The notes beneath the pieces are model-generated. The model did not search any database. It was given only the letters and a program-made list of their open reading frames with translations, and had not been told where the DNA came from. DNA of 61,265 bases. It comes from Hydrogenophaga sp. (GTDB lineage Bacteria; Pseudomonadota; Gammaproteobacteria; Burkholderiales; Burkholderiaceae_C). The stretch is taken from positions 1 through 61,265 of the forward strand of contig NZ_JADMKB010000054.1 in NCBI RefSeq assembly GCF_018780075.1, read 5' to 3'. The stretch's first letter is position 1, and each line of letters begins with the position of its first letter. Positions 24,764-32,611 of the stretch are shown one piece after another. Both the position numbers and the translations under genes were made by a program.

Positions 24764-24789
24764 CGGGTTTTCAACCCAGGAGTTTCACC

Positions 24790-24987
24790 ATGAACCAGAC
24801 CCTCACCGTGCAAGGCATGACCTGTGGCCACTGCGAAAAAGCGGTCACCACCGCCATCAAGACGCTGGACCCGAAAGCCGAAGTGACGATCGACCGCAGC
24901 CAGAACCGCGTCGAGGTGCAGAGCGATCAGCCACGCGAGGCGCTCGCCGCCGCGATCCGCGAAGAAGGCTACGCGGTCGCGGCATGA
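24790..24987 (+). CDS. copZ: Copper chaperone CopZ
   Basis: A 65-residue heavy-metal-associated domain protein with the Cu(I)-binding loop GMTCGHCEKAV (C12, C15) and the usual ferredoxin-like alternation ending GYAVAA. It carries Cu(I) in the cytoplasm to CopA or CueR. The ATG has AGGAG eight bases upstream. Its stop overlaps the cueR start (ATGA), so the two are coupled, and it is divergent from copA across two MerR-type operators. Confidence 0.95.
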   Translation: MNQTLTVQGMTCGHCEKAVTTAIKTLDPKAEVTIDRSQNRVEVQSDQPREALAAAIREEGYAVAA

Positions 24988-25436
24988 AGACTGGCGCAGC
25001 GTCAGCGGTCGATGAGCCCGCGCTCGACGGCGGCATGGCCTGGCCGGTCAGCATCGGCACCGCCGCCTCGCTCAGCGGCATCTCGCCCAAGATGCTGCGC
25101 CACTACGAATCGCTGGGCCTGCTGGGCGAGGTGGCGCGCACCGACAGCAACTACCGCCAGTACAGCCTGGCCGACGTGCACAGCCTGCGCTTCATCCGCC
25201 GCGCGCGCGACATGGGCTTCGGGCTGGACGCGATCACCGAGCTCGTGGGCCTGTGGCACAACCGGCGCCGCAGCAGCGCCAGCGTGCAGCGCATCGCACA
25301 GAAGCACCTCGACGAGCTGGGCCAGCGCATCGCCGCGCTGCAGGCCATGCAGCGCACCCTGGGCGAGCTGGTCTGCCACTGCCCCGGCGACGACCGCCCC
25401 GACTGTCCCATCCTGGACGACCTGGCCCATCCCTGA
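24984..25436 (+). CDS. cueR: Copper-responsive MerR-family regulator
   Basis: Cytoplasmic 150-residue MerR-family activator. After a 20-residue extension comes the winged helix (IGTAASLSGISPKMLRHYES, then NYRQYSLADVHSLRFI) and the dimerisation helix. The C-terminal loop CPGDDRPDCPILDDL has the two cysteines spaced as C112/C120 in CueR, which selects monovalent Cu, Ag and Au ions. It should activate the two operators at 24671-24763. Overlaps copZ by 4 bp. Confidence 0.93.
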   Translation: MKTGAASAVDEPALDGGMAWPVSIGTAASLSGISPKMLRHYESLGLLGEVARTDSNYRQYSLADVHSLRFIRRARDMGFGLDAITELVGLWHNRRRSSASVQRIAQKHLDELGQRIAALQAMQRTLGELVCHCPGDDRPDCPILDDLAHP

Positions 25437-25444
25437 GGGATGTC

Positions 25445-25609
25445 GCCCCCACGCTCCGCCGCTGCGCGGGTCGCTGCCCCCCAAGGGGGTTGTTTCGCCT
25501 TGGGGCGGCCCGGCGACGAAACCATGCCCCCACACTCCGCCGCTGCGCGGGTCGCTGCCCCCCGAGGGGGCTGATCCGGCTTGGGGCGGCCCGGCGCCGG
25601 ATCGCTGAC
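25445..25609 (-). repeat. Two tandem dispersed-repeat copies (J1, J2)
   Basis: This fills most of the 360-bp gap between cueR and the Spy-like gene. Two copies with an 81-bp period each contain CTCCGCCGCTGCGCGGGTCG, CTGCCCCCC, a G-run and CTTGGGGCGGCCCGGCG; a third partial copy follows to about 25658. This subtype is the one found in frame inside copA. The rest of the gap holds only the ribosome site (CAGGAG) of the next gene. Confidence 0.85.
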
Positions 25610-25796
25610 CCCCACGCGTCCCGCGCCTTTCGGCGCAGACTGGGGCTCCGCCGCTGCGAAAACGGAACATATCTTTACAAACCCGCAGCACAAGGCCGCA
25701 AAGCGCTTACACGGCACTTCCACACTGGAGCCATTCCAGAGACAGCCCCTCGCTGAGATCCCTGGAACGGCTTTTTCCACCTCTCAGGAGTGATCC

Positions 25797-26423
25797 ATGA
25801 AACTGTTCAACAAACGCACCCTCATCGCCGCCTCGCTCGCGGCCGCCTTCGTCGGCCTCTCGGCCACCGCCATCGCCCAGAACGCCGGCGGCCCGGGCAT
25901 GTCACCCGACATGCACACCCAGCACATGGCCCAGCGCGCCACCGAAGCGGGCAAGGGCCAGGGCGACATGGCCGGCAAGATGGCCCAACGCATGGAGCAG
26001 ATGCAAAAGCGCCACGCCGAACACCAGGCGCAACTCAAGACCACGCTGAAGATCACGGCGGCCCAGGAACCCGCCTGGAACGCCTACGTGGCCAGCACCA
26101 CGCCCACACCGCGCATGGGCAAGACCGCCGGCGAAGACTGGTCCAAGCTGACCACGCCGCAGCGCCTGGACAAGATGCAGGCCCACAAGGCCGAGCGCGA
26201 CGCCCAGATGACCAAGCGCATCGACGCCGTCAAGACCTTCTACGCCGCGCTCACGCCCGAGCAGCAAAAGGTGTTCGACACCCAGGGCCACAACGGCTTC
26301 CACCGCGCTGGCATGAAGGGTGAACACGGCATGGGCGGCCAAGGTGGCCACGGCGGTCACCACGGCATGCGCGGCCAGGGTGGTGAGCCGGGTTGTGAAG
26401 GCCCGATGCAGAAACGCGGCTGA
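25797..26423 (+). CDS. Spy/CpxP-like periplasmic protein
   Basis: Exported 208-residue protein: signal peptide 1-27 (LIAASLAAAFVGLSATAIAQ), a helical core with the LTxxQ-type motif ALTPEQQKVFD (about 149-159), and a Met/His-rich N-terminal part. The C-terminal tail is rich in Gly, His and Met (MGGQGGHGGHHGMRGQGG), suggesting metal binding. Spy/CpxP proteins are periplasmic chaperones or envelope-stress sensors; a Met/His-rich member beside copA-copZ-cueR is probably linked to copper stress. AGGAG eight bases before ATG; terminator follows. Confidence 0.85.
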   Translation: MKLFNKRTLIAASLAAAFVGLSATAIAQNAGGPGMSPDMHTQHMAQRATEAGKGQGDMAGKMAQRMEQMQKRHAEHQAQLKTTLKITAAQEPAWNAYVASTTPTPRMGKTAGEDWSKLTTPQRLDKMQAHKAERDAQMTKRIDAVKTFYAALTPEQQKVFDTQGHNGFHRAGMKGEHGMGGQGGHGGHHGMRGQGGEPGCEGPMQKRG

Positions 26424-26443
26424 TCCGCTCAGCGCCGCTCCCA

Positions 26444-26468
26444 AGCCCCGGCCCGTCCGGGGCTTTTT
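26444..26468 (+). terminator. Intrinsic terminator after the Spy-like gene
   Basis: GCCCCGG / CCGGGGC stem with a 5-nt loop followed by TTTTTT, 20 bp after the stop. Confidence 0.85.
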
Positions 26469-26495
26469 TGTGGGCGCCCGGCGGGCGTTGCCCGC

Positions 26496-26509
26496 TTGAC
26501 CTGAGTCAA
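26496..26509. promoter_or_regulatory. FNR/Dnr-like box upstream of the UbiM-like gene
   Basis: TTGACCTGAGTCAA, perfect TTGAC/GTCAA arms with a 4-bp spacer, 36 bp before the start codon. Similar boxes lie at 20109 and 28011. Confidence 0.45.
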
Positions 26510-26545
26510 GCCCCGGCGCAGGGTCGGCGCGTAAGCTGCCCCGCC

Positions 26546-27751
26546 ATGGACTTTCACCTCATCATCGTGGGCGCCGGCCCGGCGGGCCTGTGCCTGGCGC
26601 GCGCCCTGCGCGACAGCGGTCTGCGGATCTGCCTGATCGAACAGCAATCTCTCGACGCCCTGCAGCACCCCGCCTTCGACGGCCGCGAAATCGCCCTCAC
26701 CCAGCACAGCGCAGCGCTGCTGCGCAGCCTCGGTCTCTGGCCGCTGCTCGGCGACGCGAACATCGCGCCGCTGAAGGACGCGCTGGTGATCGACGGTGGC
26801 GTGGGCACGCGGCAGTCGCGCATGACGATCAGCCACGCGCTCAGCACCCAACCCGAGCTGGGCTTCCTGGTCGCCAATCACCACATCCGCCGCGCCGCGT
26901 TCGAGGCGGCGATGGCAGAGGGTCCGGGCCAGCCGACCTTGCGCTGCGGCGAGCAGGTGACCCGCATCCAGACCGACGCCCACTCAGCGCAGCTCACCCT
27001 GTCCAGCGGTGAAACGCTGACCTCCGCGCTGGTGGTCGCGGCCGACAGCCGCCACTCCAGCACCCGCCGCGCCATGGGCATCGCCGCCGACATGCACGAC
27101 CACGGCCGCACCATGCTGGTCTGCAACATGACGCACGCGTTGCCCCACCACGAGACCGCGTGGGAGTGGTTCGACCACGGCCAGACCCTGGCCCTGCTGC
27201 CCATGAACCCCTGCCCGCAGACCGGCCTGCCGCGCTCGTCCGTCGTGCTGACCCTGCCCAGCCAGGCCCTGCAGCCGCTGATGGACCTGCCGGAAGACGC
27301 CTTCAACCGCGAGATGACCCAGCGTTTCGGCGGCCTGCTGGGCCCCATGACCCTGGCCAGCACGCGCCACGCCTACCCGCTGGTGGGCGTCTGGGCCCGC
27401 CGCCTGGTCGCGCAGCGCTTCGCGGTGGTGGGCGACGCCGCCGTGGGCATGCACCCGGTCACCGCGCACGGCTTCAACCTCGGCCTGCGCAGCATCGAGG
27501 CCCTGTCCGGGGCGCTCATCCGGGCGCAGCAGCGTGGCCAGGACATCGCTTCGCCCGAGCTGCTGGCGCGCTACCAGCGGACCCACCAGCGCGCCAGCCG
27601 CGGCCTCTACATGGCCACGCACGCCCTGGCCACGCTCTACACGAGCGAACAGACCCCGGCACGCGTGCTGCGCCAGGTGCTGGTGCAGGCGGGTGAACGC
27701 TTCACACCGTTCAAACGTTTGGTGGCTGGGTCCCTGACGGGGCTTCGGTAG
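26546..27751 (+). CDS. ubiM: UbiH/UbiM-type ubiquinone hydroxylase
   Basis: FAD-dependent monooxygenase of 401 residues, UbiH/UbiF/VisC family. It has the N-terminal FAD motif IIVGAGPAGLCLARAL (6-21), DGREIALTQHSAALLRSLG (about 48-66), the DG-type second motif in LVVAADSRHSSTRR, and GDAAVGMHPVTAHGFNLGL (about 300-318). Such enzymes hydroxylate the ubiquinone ring. UbiM is favoured over UbiH/UbiF from the N-terminal pattern, without an alignment. An FNR-like box lies directly upstream, which would fit low-oxygen control. A dispersed repeat starts right at its stop codon. Confidence 0.8.
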   Translation: MDFHLIIVGAGPAGLCLARALRDSGLRICLIEQQSLDALQHPAFDGREIALTQHSAALLRSLGLWPLLGDANIAPLKDALVIDGGVGTRQSRMTISHALSTQPELGFLVANHHIRRAAFEAAMAEGPGQPTLRCGEQVTRIQTDAHSAQLTLSSGETLTSALVVAADSRHSSTRRAMGIAADMHDHGRTMLVCNMTHALPHHETAWEWFDHGQTLALLPMNPCPQTGLPRSSVVLTLPSQALQPLMDLPEDAFNREMTQRFGGLLGPMTLASTRHAYPLVGVWARRLVAQRFAVVGDAAVGMHPVTAHGFNLGLRSIEALSGALIRAQQRGQDIASPELLARYQRTHQRASRGLYMATHALATLYTSEQTPARVLRQVLVQAGERFTPFKRLVAGSLTGLR

Positions 27752-27832
27752 GCCCCCCCCCCGCGCCGCCTGCGGCGTCACCCCCCAGGGGGCGATGCGA
27801 GTGGCCCGGCGGAGCCGGTTCCACCGCATCCT
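27752..27832 (+). repeat. Dispersed GC-rich repeat, copy E
   Basis: CCGCGCCGCCTGCGGCGTCA, CCCCCCAGGGGGCGATGCG, TGGCCCGGCGGAGCCGGTTC. It occupies the first part of the 330-bp gap after the UbiM gene; the remainder holds an AT-richer stretch and the FNR-like box at 28011. Confidence 0.85.
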
Positions 27833-28010
27833 GCGACGAAGGCACGCGCTCCGGCAACTGTTTTTGAACAGTCCAGTGCCGTTTCGCATTTCCGTTCAGT
27901 GGCCGATGTGCGTTTGGCCGCGTTCTGGATGGCGGTCGCGCTCCCGAACCATCGCTTTGAAAAGTCTTGTTGCCCTGCATCAAGACGCGCGTCAGCATTC
28001 GGGTCTAGAT

Positions 28011-28024
28011 TGATGCAAGTCAAT
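28011..28024. promoter_or_regulatory. FNR/Dnr-like box upstream of the deacetylase gene
   Basis: TTGATGCAAGTCAA: one base off the FNR consensus TTGAT-N4-ATCAA, 57 bp before the start codon. Confidence 0.45.
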
Positions 28025-28081
28025 CGGCACGGGTGCGCAGCCACCTGGCCGTTCATCACCGCCCGAGGAGACCACAACGAC

Positions 28082-29008
28082 ATGCTGTCCGCCTACATCA
28101 CCCACGCCGACTGCGCCCGCCACGACATGGGCGCGCACCACCCGGAATGCCCCGAGCGCCTGGGCGCCATCAACGACCATCTGCTGGTCAAGGGGCTGCT
28201 CGACTACATGATTCCCTACGACGCGCCGCTGGCCACCAAAGAGCAGCTCAGCCGCGCCCACGCCTCGCTCTACGTGAGCGAGATCTTCGAGGCCTCACCG
28301 GCCGAGGGCCTGCACGCGGTGGACCCCGACACCAACATGTGCCCCCAGACACTGACCGCCGCCCTGCGCGCGGCCGGCGCGGCGGTGCAGGCGACCGACC
28401 TGGTGCTCGCGGGCGACGCGCCCACCGCCTTCTGCTGCGTGCGCCCGCCTGGCCACCACGCCGAGCGCTCGGCCGCCATGGGTTTCTGCTTCTTCAACAA
28501 CGTCGCCGTGGGCATGCGCCACGCGCTCAACGTGCACGGCCTGGAGCGCGTGGCCCTGATCGACTTCGACGTGCACCACGGCAACGGCAGCGAAGACATC
28601 TTCCGCGGCGACGAGCGGGTGCTGATGTGCTCCATCTTCGAAAAAGGCCTCTACCCCTTCAACGGCGAAAACGCTGTCGGTCCGAACATGGTCAACGTCG
28701 GCCTGCCCAGCCGCAGCGGCAGCGACGCCTTCCGCGAAGCGGTGACCAGCCAGTGGCTGCCCGCGCTCGACGCCTTTGCGCCGCAGCTGATCTACATCTC
28801 GGCCGGCTTCGACGCCCACCGCGAAGACGACATGGGCAACCTCGGCCTGGTCGAGGCCGACTACGCCTGGGTCACCAAAGAACTGATGAAAGTCGCCGAC
28901 AAACACTGCCAGGGCCGCGTGATTTCGTGCCTGGAGGGCGGCTACGTGCTCAGCCCCCTGGCGCGCAGCGTGGCCGCACATGTCAGGGTTTTGATCGGTG
29001 CAGATTGA
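28082..29008 (+). CDS. Histone-deacetylase family (AcuC/acetylpolyamine amidohydrolase-like) protein
   Basis: Zn-dependent deacetylase of 308 residues, cytoplasmic. The arginase-like HDAC fold is marked by HHPECPERL (about 20-28), CCVRPPGHHAERS with the tandem active-site histidines, GFCFFNNVAVG, the zinc ligands in DFDVHHGNG and SAGFDAHREDD, and LEGGYVLSPLARS near the end. Bacterial members deacetylate acetyl-lysine (AcuC) or acetylpolyamines. It is followed by a Pat-type protein acyltransferase in the same direction, which favours the AcuC-like role; the polyamine genes in the window keep the other open. Confidence 0.9.
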   Translation: MLSAYITHADCARHDMGAHHPECPERLGAINDHLLVKGLLDYMIPYDAPLATKEQLSRAHASLYVSEIFEASPAEGLHAVDPDTNMCPQTLTAALRAAGAAVQATDLVLAGDAPTAFCCVRPPGHHAERSAAMGFCFFNNVAVGMRHALNVHGLERVALIDFDVHHGNGSEDIFRGDERVLMCSIFEKGLYPFNGENAVGPNMVNVGLPSRSGSDAFREAVTSQWLPALDAFAPQLIYISAGFDAHREDDMGNLGLVEADYAWVTKELMKVADKHCQGRVISCLEGGYVLSPLARSVAAHVRVLIGAD

Positions 29009-29010
29009 TG

Positions 29011-29090
29011 CGCCCCCCTGCGCCGCTTCGCGTCTTCCCCCCCGGGGAGACCACGCCCTGGGACCGGCAGAGCCGGATCTTCGGCGTGTG
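29011..29090 (+). repeat. Dispersed GC-rich repeat, copy F (diverged)
   Basis: CCCCCCTGCGCCGCTTCGCG is conserved; the palindrome is short (CCCCCCCCGGGG) and the second half decays to CGGCAGAGCCGGATCTTCGG. It fills the gap between the deacetylase and the acyltransferase. Confidence 0.75.
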
Positions 29091-29130
29091 CTGAATCCGG
29101 TCACGCGCTCCGTTGACAACAACACCTCCT

Positions 29131-31809
29131 ATGGACAAACACTACCTCACCCCGCTGTTTCAACCCGACACCATCGCGGTCTTCGTGGGCCACCACGACA
29201 ACCCCGACGGGCAGACCGCCCACGCGCGCAACCTGACCGCCGCGCTGACCGCGCAGCGCTTCACCGGCAAGTTCGTTTTTCTCGACATCCACACCAGCGG
29301 CACGCTGGCCGAGCTGGCGCAGACGCGCGCCGACCTCGCCATCATTGCCCTGCCACCCAACGAGGCGGTGGCGGCGCTGGAGATCGCCGGGCGCATCAAG
29401 TGCAAGGCCGCGCTGGTGATCGGCAGCGGCGCCAACGCCGATGTGGCCTCCGACATGCACCAGGTGGCGCGCCGCCACGGCATGCAGCTGCTCGGCCCCA
29501 ACAGCCTGGGATTCCAGCGCCCGCGCATCGGCCTGAACGCCAGCGTGGCCGGCCCGCTGACCCGCGTCGGCCCGCTGGCCCTGGTGTCGCAGTCGGGCGC
29601 TCTCACCTCGTCCATCCTCGACTGGGCGAGCCAGAACGGCGTGGGCTTTTCCACCGTGGTCTCGCTCGGGCCCAAGACGGCGGTGGACATCGCCCAGGTG
29701 CTCGACTTCCTGGCCTCCGACGCGCAGACGCACAGCATCGTGGTCTACATGGAAGGCATCTCCAACGCGCGCCGCTTCATGAGCGCCCTGCGCGCGGCGG
29801 CCAACGCCAAGCCGGTGGTGGTGCTGAAGGCCGGCCGCAAGCCCGCCGGCAACGAGGCCGCGCAGACCCACAGCGGCGCCATCGTGGGCAGCGACGACGT
29901 GTTCGACTCGGCCCTGCGCCGCGCCGGCGCGGTGCGCGTGCGTTCCTTCGTCGAGCTGTTTTCCGCCGCCAAATGCCTGGCCTCGCGTTACCGCCCGGTG
30001 GGCAAGCGCCTGGCCATCGTCACAAACGGCGGCGGCCCGGGCGTGCTCGCGGCCGACTGGGCCAGCGAGATCGGTCTGCAGCTGGGCAAGCTCTCGCCCG
30101 AGGCGGTCGCGGCCCTGCAGCCCCAGATGCCGGCCCTGGCCACGCTCCACGACCTGATCGACGTGTCCGAGGAGGCCACCGCCGAGCACTACCGCGCGGC
30201 CATCGACGCCGCCGGCCGCGACCGCTCGGTGGACGGTGTGCTGGTCGTGCATTCGCCCAAGGCCGGTGTGAACGCCGCCGACGTGGCCCAGGCCATGGCC
30301 GAGCTGAAAACGCAGCTGAGCAAGCCCCTGCTGTGCTGCTGGATGGGCGACGCCTCGGTGGGCGAGGCGCGTGAGGTGCTGGCCAAGGCCAACATCCCGA
30401 GCTTTCGCACGCCCGAGGCCGCCGTGGGCGCCTTCGGCAACATCGCCAGCTTCTACCAGAACCAGCAGCTGCTGCAGCAGACGCCGCCGCCGCTGTCCAC
30501 CCTGGCCCAGCCCGACATCGAGGGCGCGCGCCTGCTGATCGAAAACGTGCTGACCGAGCGCCGCAAGGTGCTGACCGAGATGGAGTCCAAGGCCCTGCTC
30601 TCGGCCTTCCACATCCCGGTCACCCAGACCATCCTGGCGCGCAGCGCCAACGAGGCCATGATGATCGCGACCCAGCTGGGTTACCCGGTGGCGCTCAAGA
30701 TCGACTCGCCCGACATCAGCCACAAGAGCGACGTCAACGGCGTGGCGCTCAACGTCATGAACGCCACCGCCGTGCGCGACGTCTACAACACCATGCTGCA
30801 GGCCGTGGCCAAGCTGCAGCCGGGCGCCAAGATCAACGGGGTGACGATCCAGAAGATGGCGCAGAGCAAGCGCGGGCGCGAGCTCTGCATCGGCCTGGTG
30901 ACCGACGACCCCTTCGGCCCGGTGATCGCCTTCGGCGCCGGCGGCACCATGATCGAGCTGATCAACGACCGCGCCATGGAGCTGCCGCCACTCAACCAGT
31001 TCCTGGCGCGCCGCCTGATCGAGCGCTCGCGCGTGGCCGAGACCCTGGGCGAGTGGCGCGGCGCCAGCGCGGTGGACATGGACATGCTGGAGCACGTGCT
31101 GCTGCGCGTCTCGGAAATGGTGTGCGAGCTGCCCCAGCTGCGCGAGATGGACATCAACCCCATCATCGTGGACGAAAACGGCGCCGTGGCGGTGGACGCG
31201 CGCATCGTGATCGAGAGCGCGCCCGCCACGGCCCGCAACTACGCCCACCTGGCCATCCTCCCCTACCCGGCGCGTTACGAGCAGGTGTGGCCGCTGCGCG
31301 GCGGCGGCGAGTACACCATCCGCCCGATCCACCCCGACGACGCGCAGATGCTGCAGGACCTGGTGCAGAACCTCTCGCCCGAGAGCCGCTACTACCGTTT
31401 TGTCTCCAGCATGACCGAACTGCCGGCCTCCATGCTCTCGCGCCTGACCCTGATCGACTACGACCGCGAAATGGCGCTGGTGGCGATCCACCGCACCCGG
31501 CAGGCCGGCGAAGACGGCGACATGGTCGAGACCGAACGCATCGTGGGCGTGTCGCGCTACATCACCAACCCCGACAAGTCGAGCTGCGAGTTCTCGCTGG
31601 TGGTGGCCGACGACTTCAACGGCAAGGGTCTGGGCTCGCGCCTGATGCTCAGCATCATGGAAGAGGCCAGGGACAAAGGACTGGCCGAGATCGAGGGCCT
31701 GGTGCTGGCCAACAACCCCGGCATGCTCAAGCTCATGAAGGGCCTGGGCTACCAGATCAAGCCCTTCCCGGAAGACCCGGACTTCAAGCTGGTCACGCAC
31801 ACGCTTTGA
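29131..31809 (+). CDS. Pat-type bifunctional acyl-CoA ligase-like / GNAT protein acetyltransferase
   Basis: A 892-residue cytoplasmic protein. In order: CoA-binding domain (about 1-130; LLGPNSLGFQRP), succinyl-CoA-ligase-like domain (about 140-460) with H247 in THSGAIVGSDDVF, ATP-grasp domain (about 480-700; ALKIDSPDISHKSDVNGV), and a C-terminal GNAT domain (about 725-890) with FVVADD-like LVVADDFNGKGLGSRLM, the acetyl-CoA site. This is the architecture of Pat/PatZ, which acetylates and shuts off acetyl-CoA synthetase and other proteins. Pairing with the upstream deacetylase parallels acuA/acuC. ATG at 29131 lacks a good ribosome site; a TTG at 29113 is an alternative. Confidence 0.92.
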   Translation: MDKHYLTPLFQPDTIAVFVGHHDNPDGQTAHARNLTAALTAQRFTGKFVFLDIHTSGTLAELAQTRADLAIIALPPNEAVAALEIAGRIKCKAALVIGSGANADVASDMHQVARRHGMQLLGPNSLGFQRPRIGLNASVAGPLTRVGPLALVSQSGALTSSILDWASQNGVGFSTVVSLGPKTAVDIAQVLDFLASDAQTHSIVVYMEGISNARRFMSALRAAANAKPVVVLKAGRKPAGNEAAQTHSGAIVGSDDVFDSALRRAGAVRVRSFVELFSAAKCLASRYRPVGKRLAIVTNGGGPGVLAADWASEIGLQLGKLSPEAVAALQPQMPALATLHDLIDVSEEATAEHYRAAIDAAGRDRSVDGVLVVHSPKAGVNAADVAQAMAELKTQLSKPLLCCWMGDASVGEAREVLAKANIPSFRTPEAAVGAFGNIASFYQNQQLLQQTPPPLSTLAQPDIEGARLLIENVLTERRKVLTEMESKALLSAFHIPVTQTILARSANEAMMIATQLGYPVALKIDSPDISHKSDVNGVALNVMNATAVRDVYNTMLQAVAKLQPGAKINGVTIQKMAQSKRGRELCIGLVTDDPFGPVIAFGAGGTMIELINDRAMELPPLNQFLARRLIERSRVAETLGEWRGASAVDMDMLEHVLLRVSEMVCELPQLREMDINPIIVDENGAVAVDARIVIESAPATARNYAHLAILPYPARYEQVWPLRGGGEYTIRPIHPDDAQMLQDLVQNLSPESRYYRFVSSMTELPASMLSRLTLIDYDREMALVAIHRTRQAGEDGDMVETERIVGVSRYITNPDKSSCEFSLVVADDFNGKGLGSRLMLSIMEEARDKGLAEIEGLVLANNPGMLKLMKGLGYQIKPFPEDPDFKLVTHTL

Positions 31810-31810
31810 A

Positions 31811-31888
31811 AGCCCCCCTGCCGCGCTTTGCGCGACCCCCCTAGGGGGCGGCACTGGCCGTCCGGCGAAGCCGGCCCGGCGGTGCCCT
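31811..31888 (+). repeat. Dispersed GC-rich repeat, copy G
   Basis: GCGCTTTGCGCGACCCCCCT, AGGGGGCGGCACTGGCCGTC, CGGCGAAGCCGGCCCGG. It is the uninterrupted form of copy L: in L a ~90-bp module separates the G-run from the GCACTGGCCGTC part. Confidence 0.8.
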
Positions 31889-31947
31889 GGTGGCGTTGCT
31901 TCATGCGCAGGGGTGGTCAACACCCCATGAAAAACTGAACGCCGTTT

Positions 31948-31985
31948 AAAAACGCCCCAAGGCAAGCCTTGTGGGCGTTTTTTTT
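31948..31985 (+). terminator. Intrinsic terminator before the origin-like region
   Basis: AAACGCCC...AAGGC / GCCTT...GGGCGTTT stem followed by a run of eight T, closing transcription from the Pat gene before the AT-rich region. Confidence 0.85.
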
Positions 31986-32012
31986 ATCCCTCTGCTATCT
32001 CTCTATAGCTTT

Positions 32013-32218
32013 AATAAAAATAGCAGTAGTAGTAGAGGGCGCGTTTTTTTGTGGACAAGCGGGTTTTCCTGAAATTTTTCAAGCACTTGCACCGCAAAAA
32101 AGGCTGTTGAGCGGGGGCTGTTGCCCGTGTCTTGAAACGGGGACAAATCCCGGTTTTGCCCACACTCTGTGGATAACCAATGGGTTGTTGGAAATTTATA
32201 CACAGCCTTGTGCAGAAC
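32013..32218 (+). repeat. Origin repeat unit 1
   Basis: AT-rich patch, TAGCAGTAGTAGTAG, AGGGCG, TTTTTTTGTGGACAAGCG, AAGCACTTGC, GGGGACAA, TGTGGATAAC, TTATACACAG, TTGTGCA. Every listed element recurs exactly 319 bp downstream in unit 2. Confidence 0.85.
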
Positions 32219-32331
32219 CCTCTGAGGGGACTTCGGAACCTGTCGAAGCCCCGTTTTTCAAAAAACAGTGTTCAGGCCAACGATGGGGTTTCGGTTTTCG
32301 GGTTGTTCTGCTACTAGCTCTTACTGTCTTA

Positions 32332-32537
32332 TTTATAAATAGTCGTAGTAGTAGAGGGCGTCATTTTTTGTGGACAAGCGGCTTTTCTTTCGCGGAATCA
32401 AGCACTTGCGTCGCCAGAAACCGTGTGCAGAGGGCCCTGTTGCTGGCGCGCCCCAACGGGGACAACTCGCGAATGTGTCCAGGCGATGTGGATAACTACA
32501 TGCTTCTTAAAAAGTTATGCACAGCTTTGTGCAAAAA
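32332..32537 (+). repeat. Origin repeat unit 2
   Basis: TTTATAAA patch, TAGTCGTAGTAGTAG, AGGGCG, TTTTTTGTGGACAAGCG, AAGCACTTGC, GGGGACAA, TGTGGATAAC, TTATGCACAG, TTGTGCA, all phased 319 bp from unit 1, while sequence between them has diverged. Confidence 0.85.
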
Positions 32538-32611
32538 ACCGCTGGTCTGGCGTTAAGACGTGCCCCGAGCTGACGCCGGTCACCCCCGCGCGGTGTCAAA
32601 CTGGCCGAACG

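Larger units (their letters stand above)
32001..32537. other. Candidate DnaA-dependent replication origin (oriC-like)
   Basis: AT-rich, gene-free stretch in an otherwise very GC-rich window, in an 800-bp gap. It holds perfect DnaA boxes TGTGGATAA (32168-32176, 32487-32495), near-consensus TTATACACA (32196-32204) and TTATGCACA (32515-32523), and TGTGGACAA (32050-32058, 32369-32377). Each of the last pair is preceded by an AT-rich patch, TAG trinucleotides (TAGTAGTAG at 32027-32035 and 32346-32354) and a G/C cluster (AGGGCG): the DUE / DnaA-trio / GC-cluster / DnaA-box order of bacterial basal unwinding elements. dnaA is not in the window; the flanks are Pat and a UbiA-type gene, with minCDE close by. 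The predicted 195-aa ORF here is not a gene. Confidence 0.75.

Noticed and set aside
25445..25609. The tandem repeat as a CRISPR array
   Set aside because: Only two full units of 81 bp without unique spacers, and the same units occur singly elsewhere, including inside copA.
29101..31965. A 954-codon minus-strand ORF opposite the acyltransferase
   Set aside because: Shadow of the Pat-type gene; no domain and biased composition.
32021..32354. TAG trinucleotide runs as a CRISPR array or simple microsatellite
   Set aside because: Only three to five trinucleotides per site and no spacer structure; their fixed position beside DnaA boxes fits an origin motif instead.
31969..32556. A 195-codon ORF across the AT-rich region
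   Set aside because: It starts at the terminator T-run, covers both origin units and has no protein-like pattern; the nucleotide-level repeats explain the region better.
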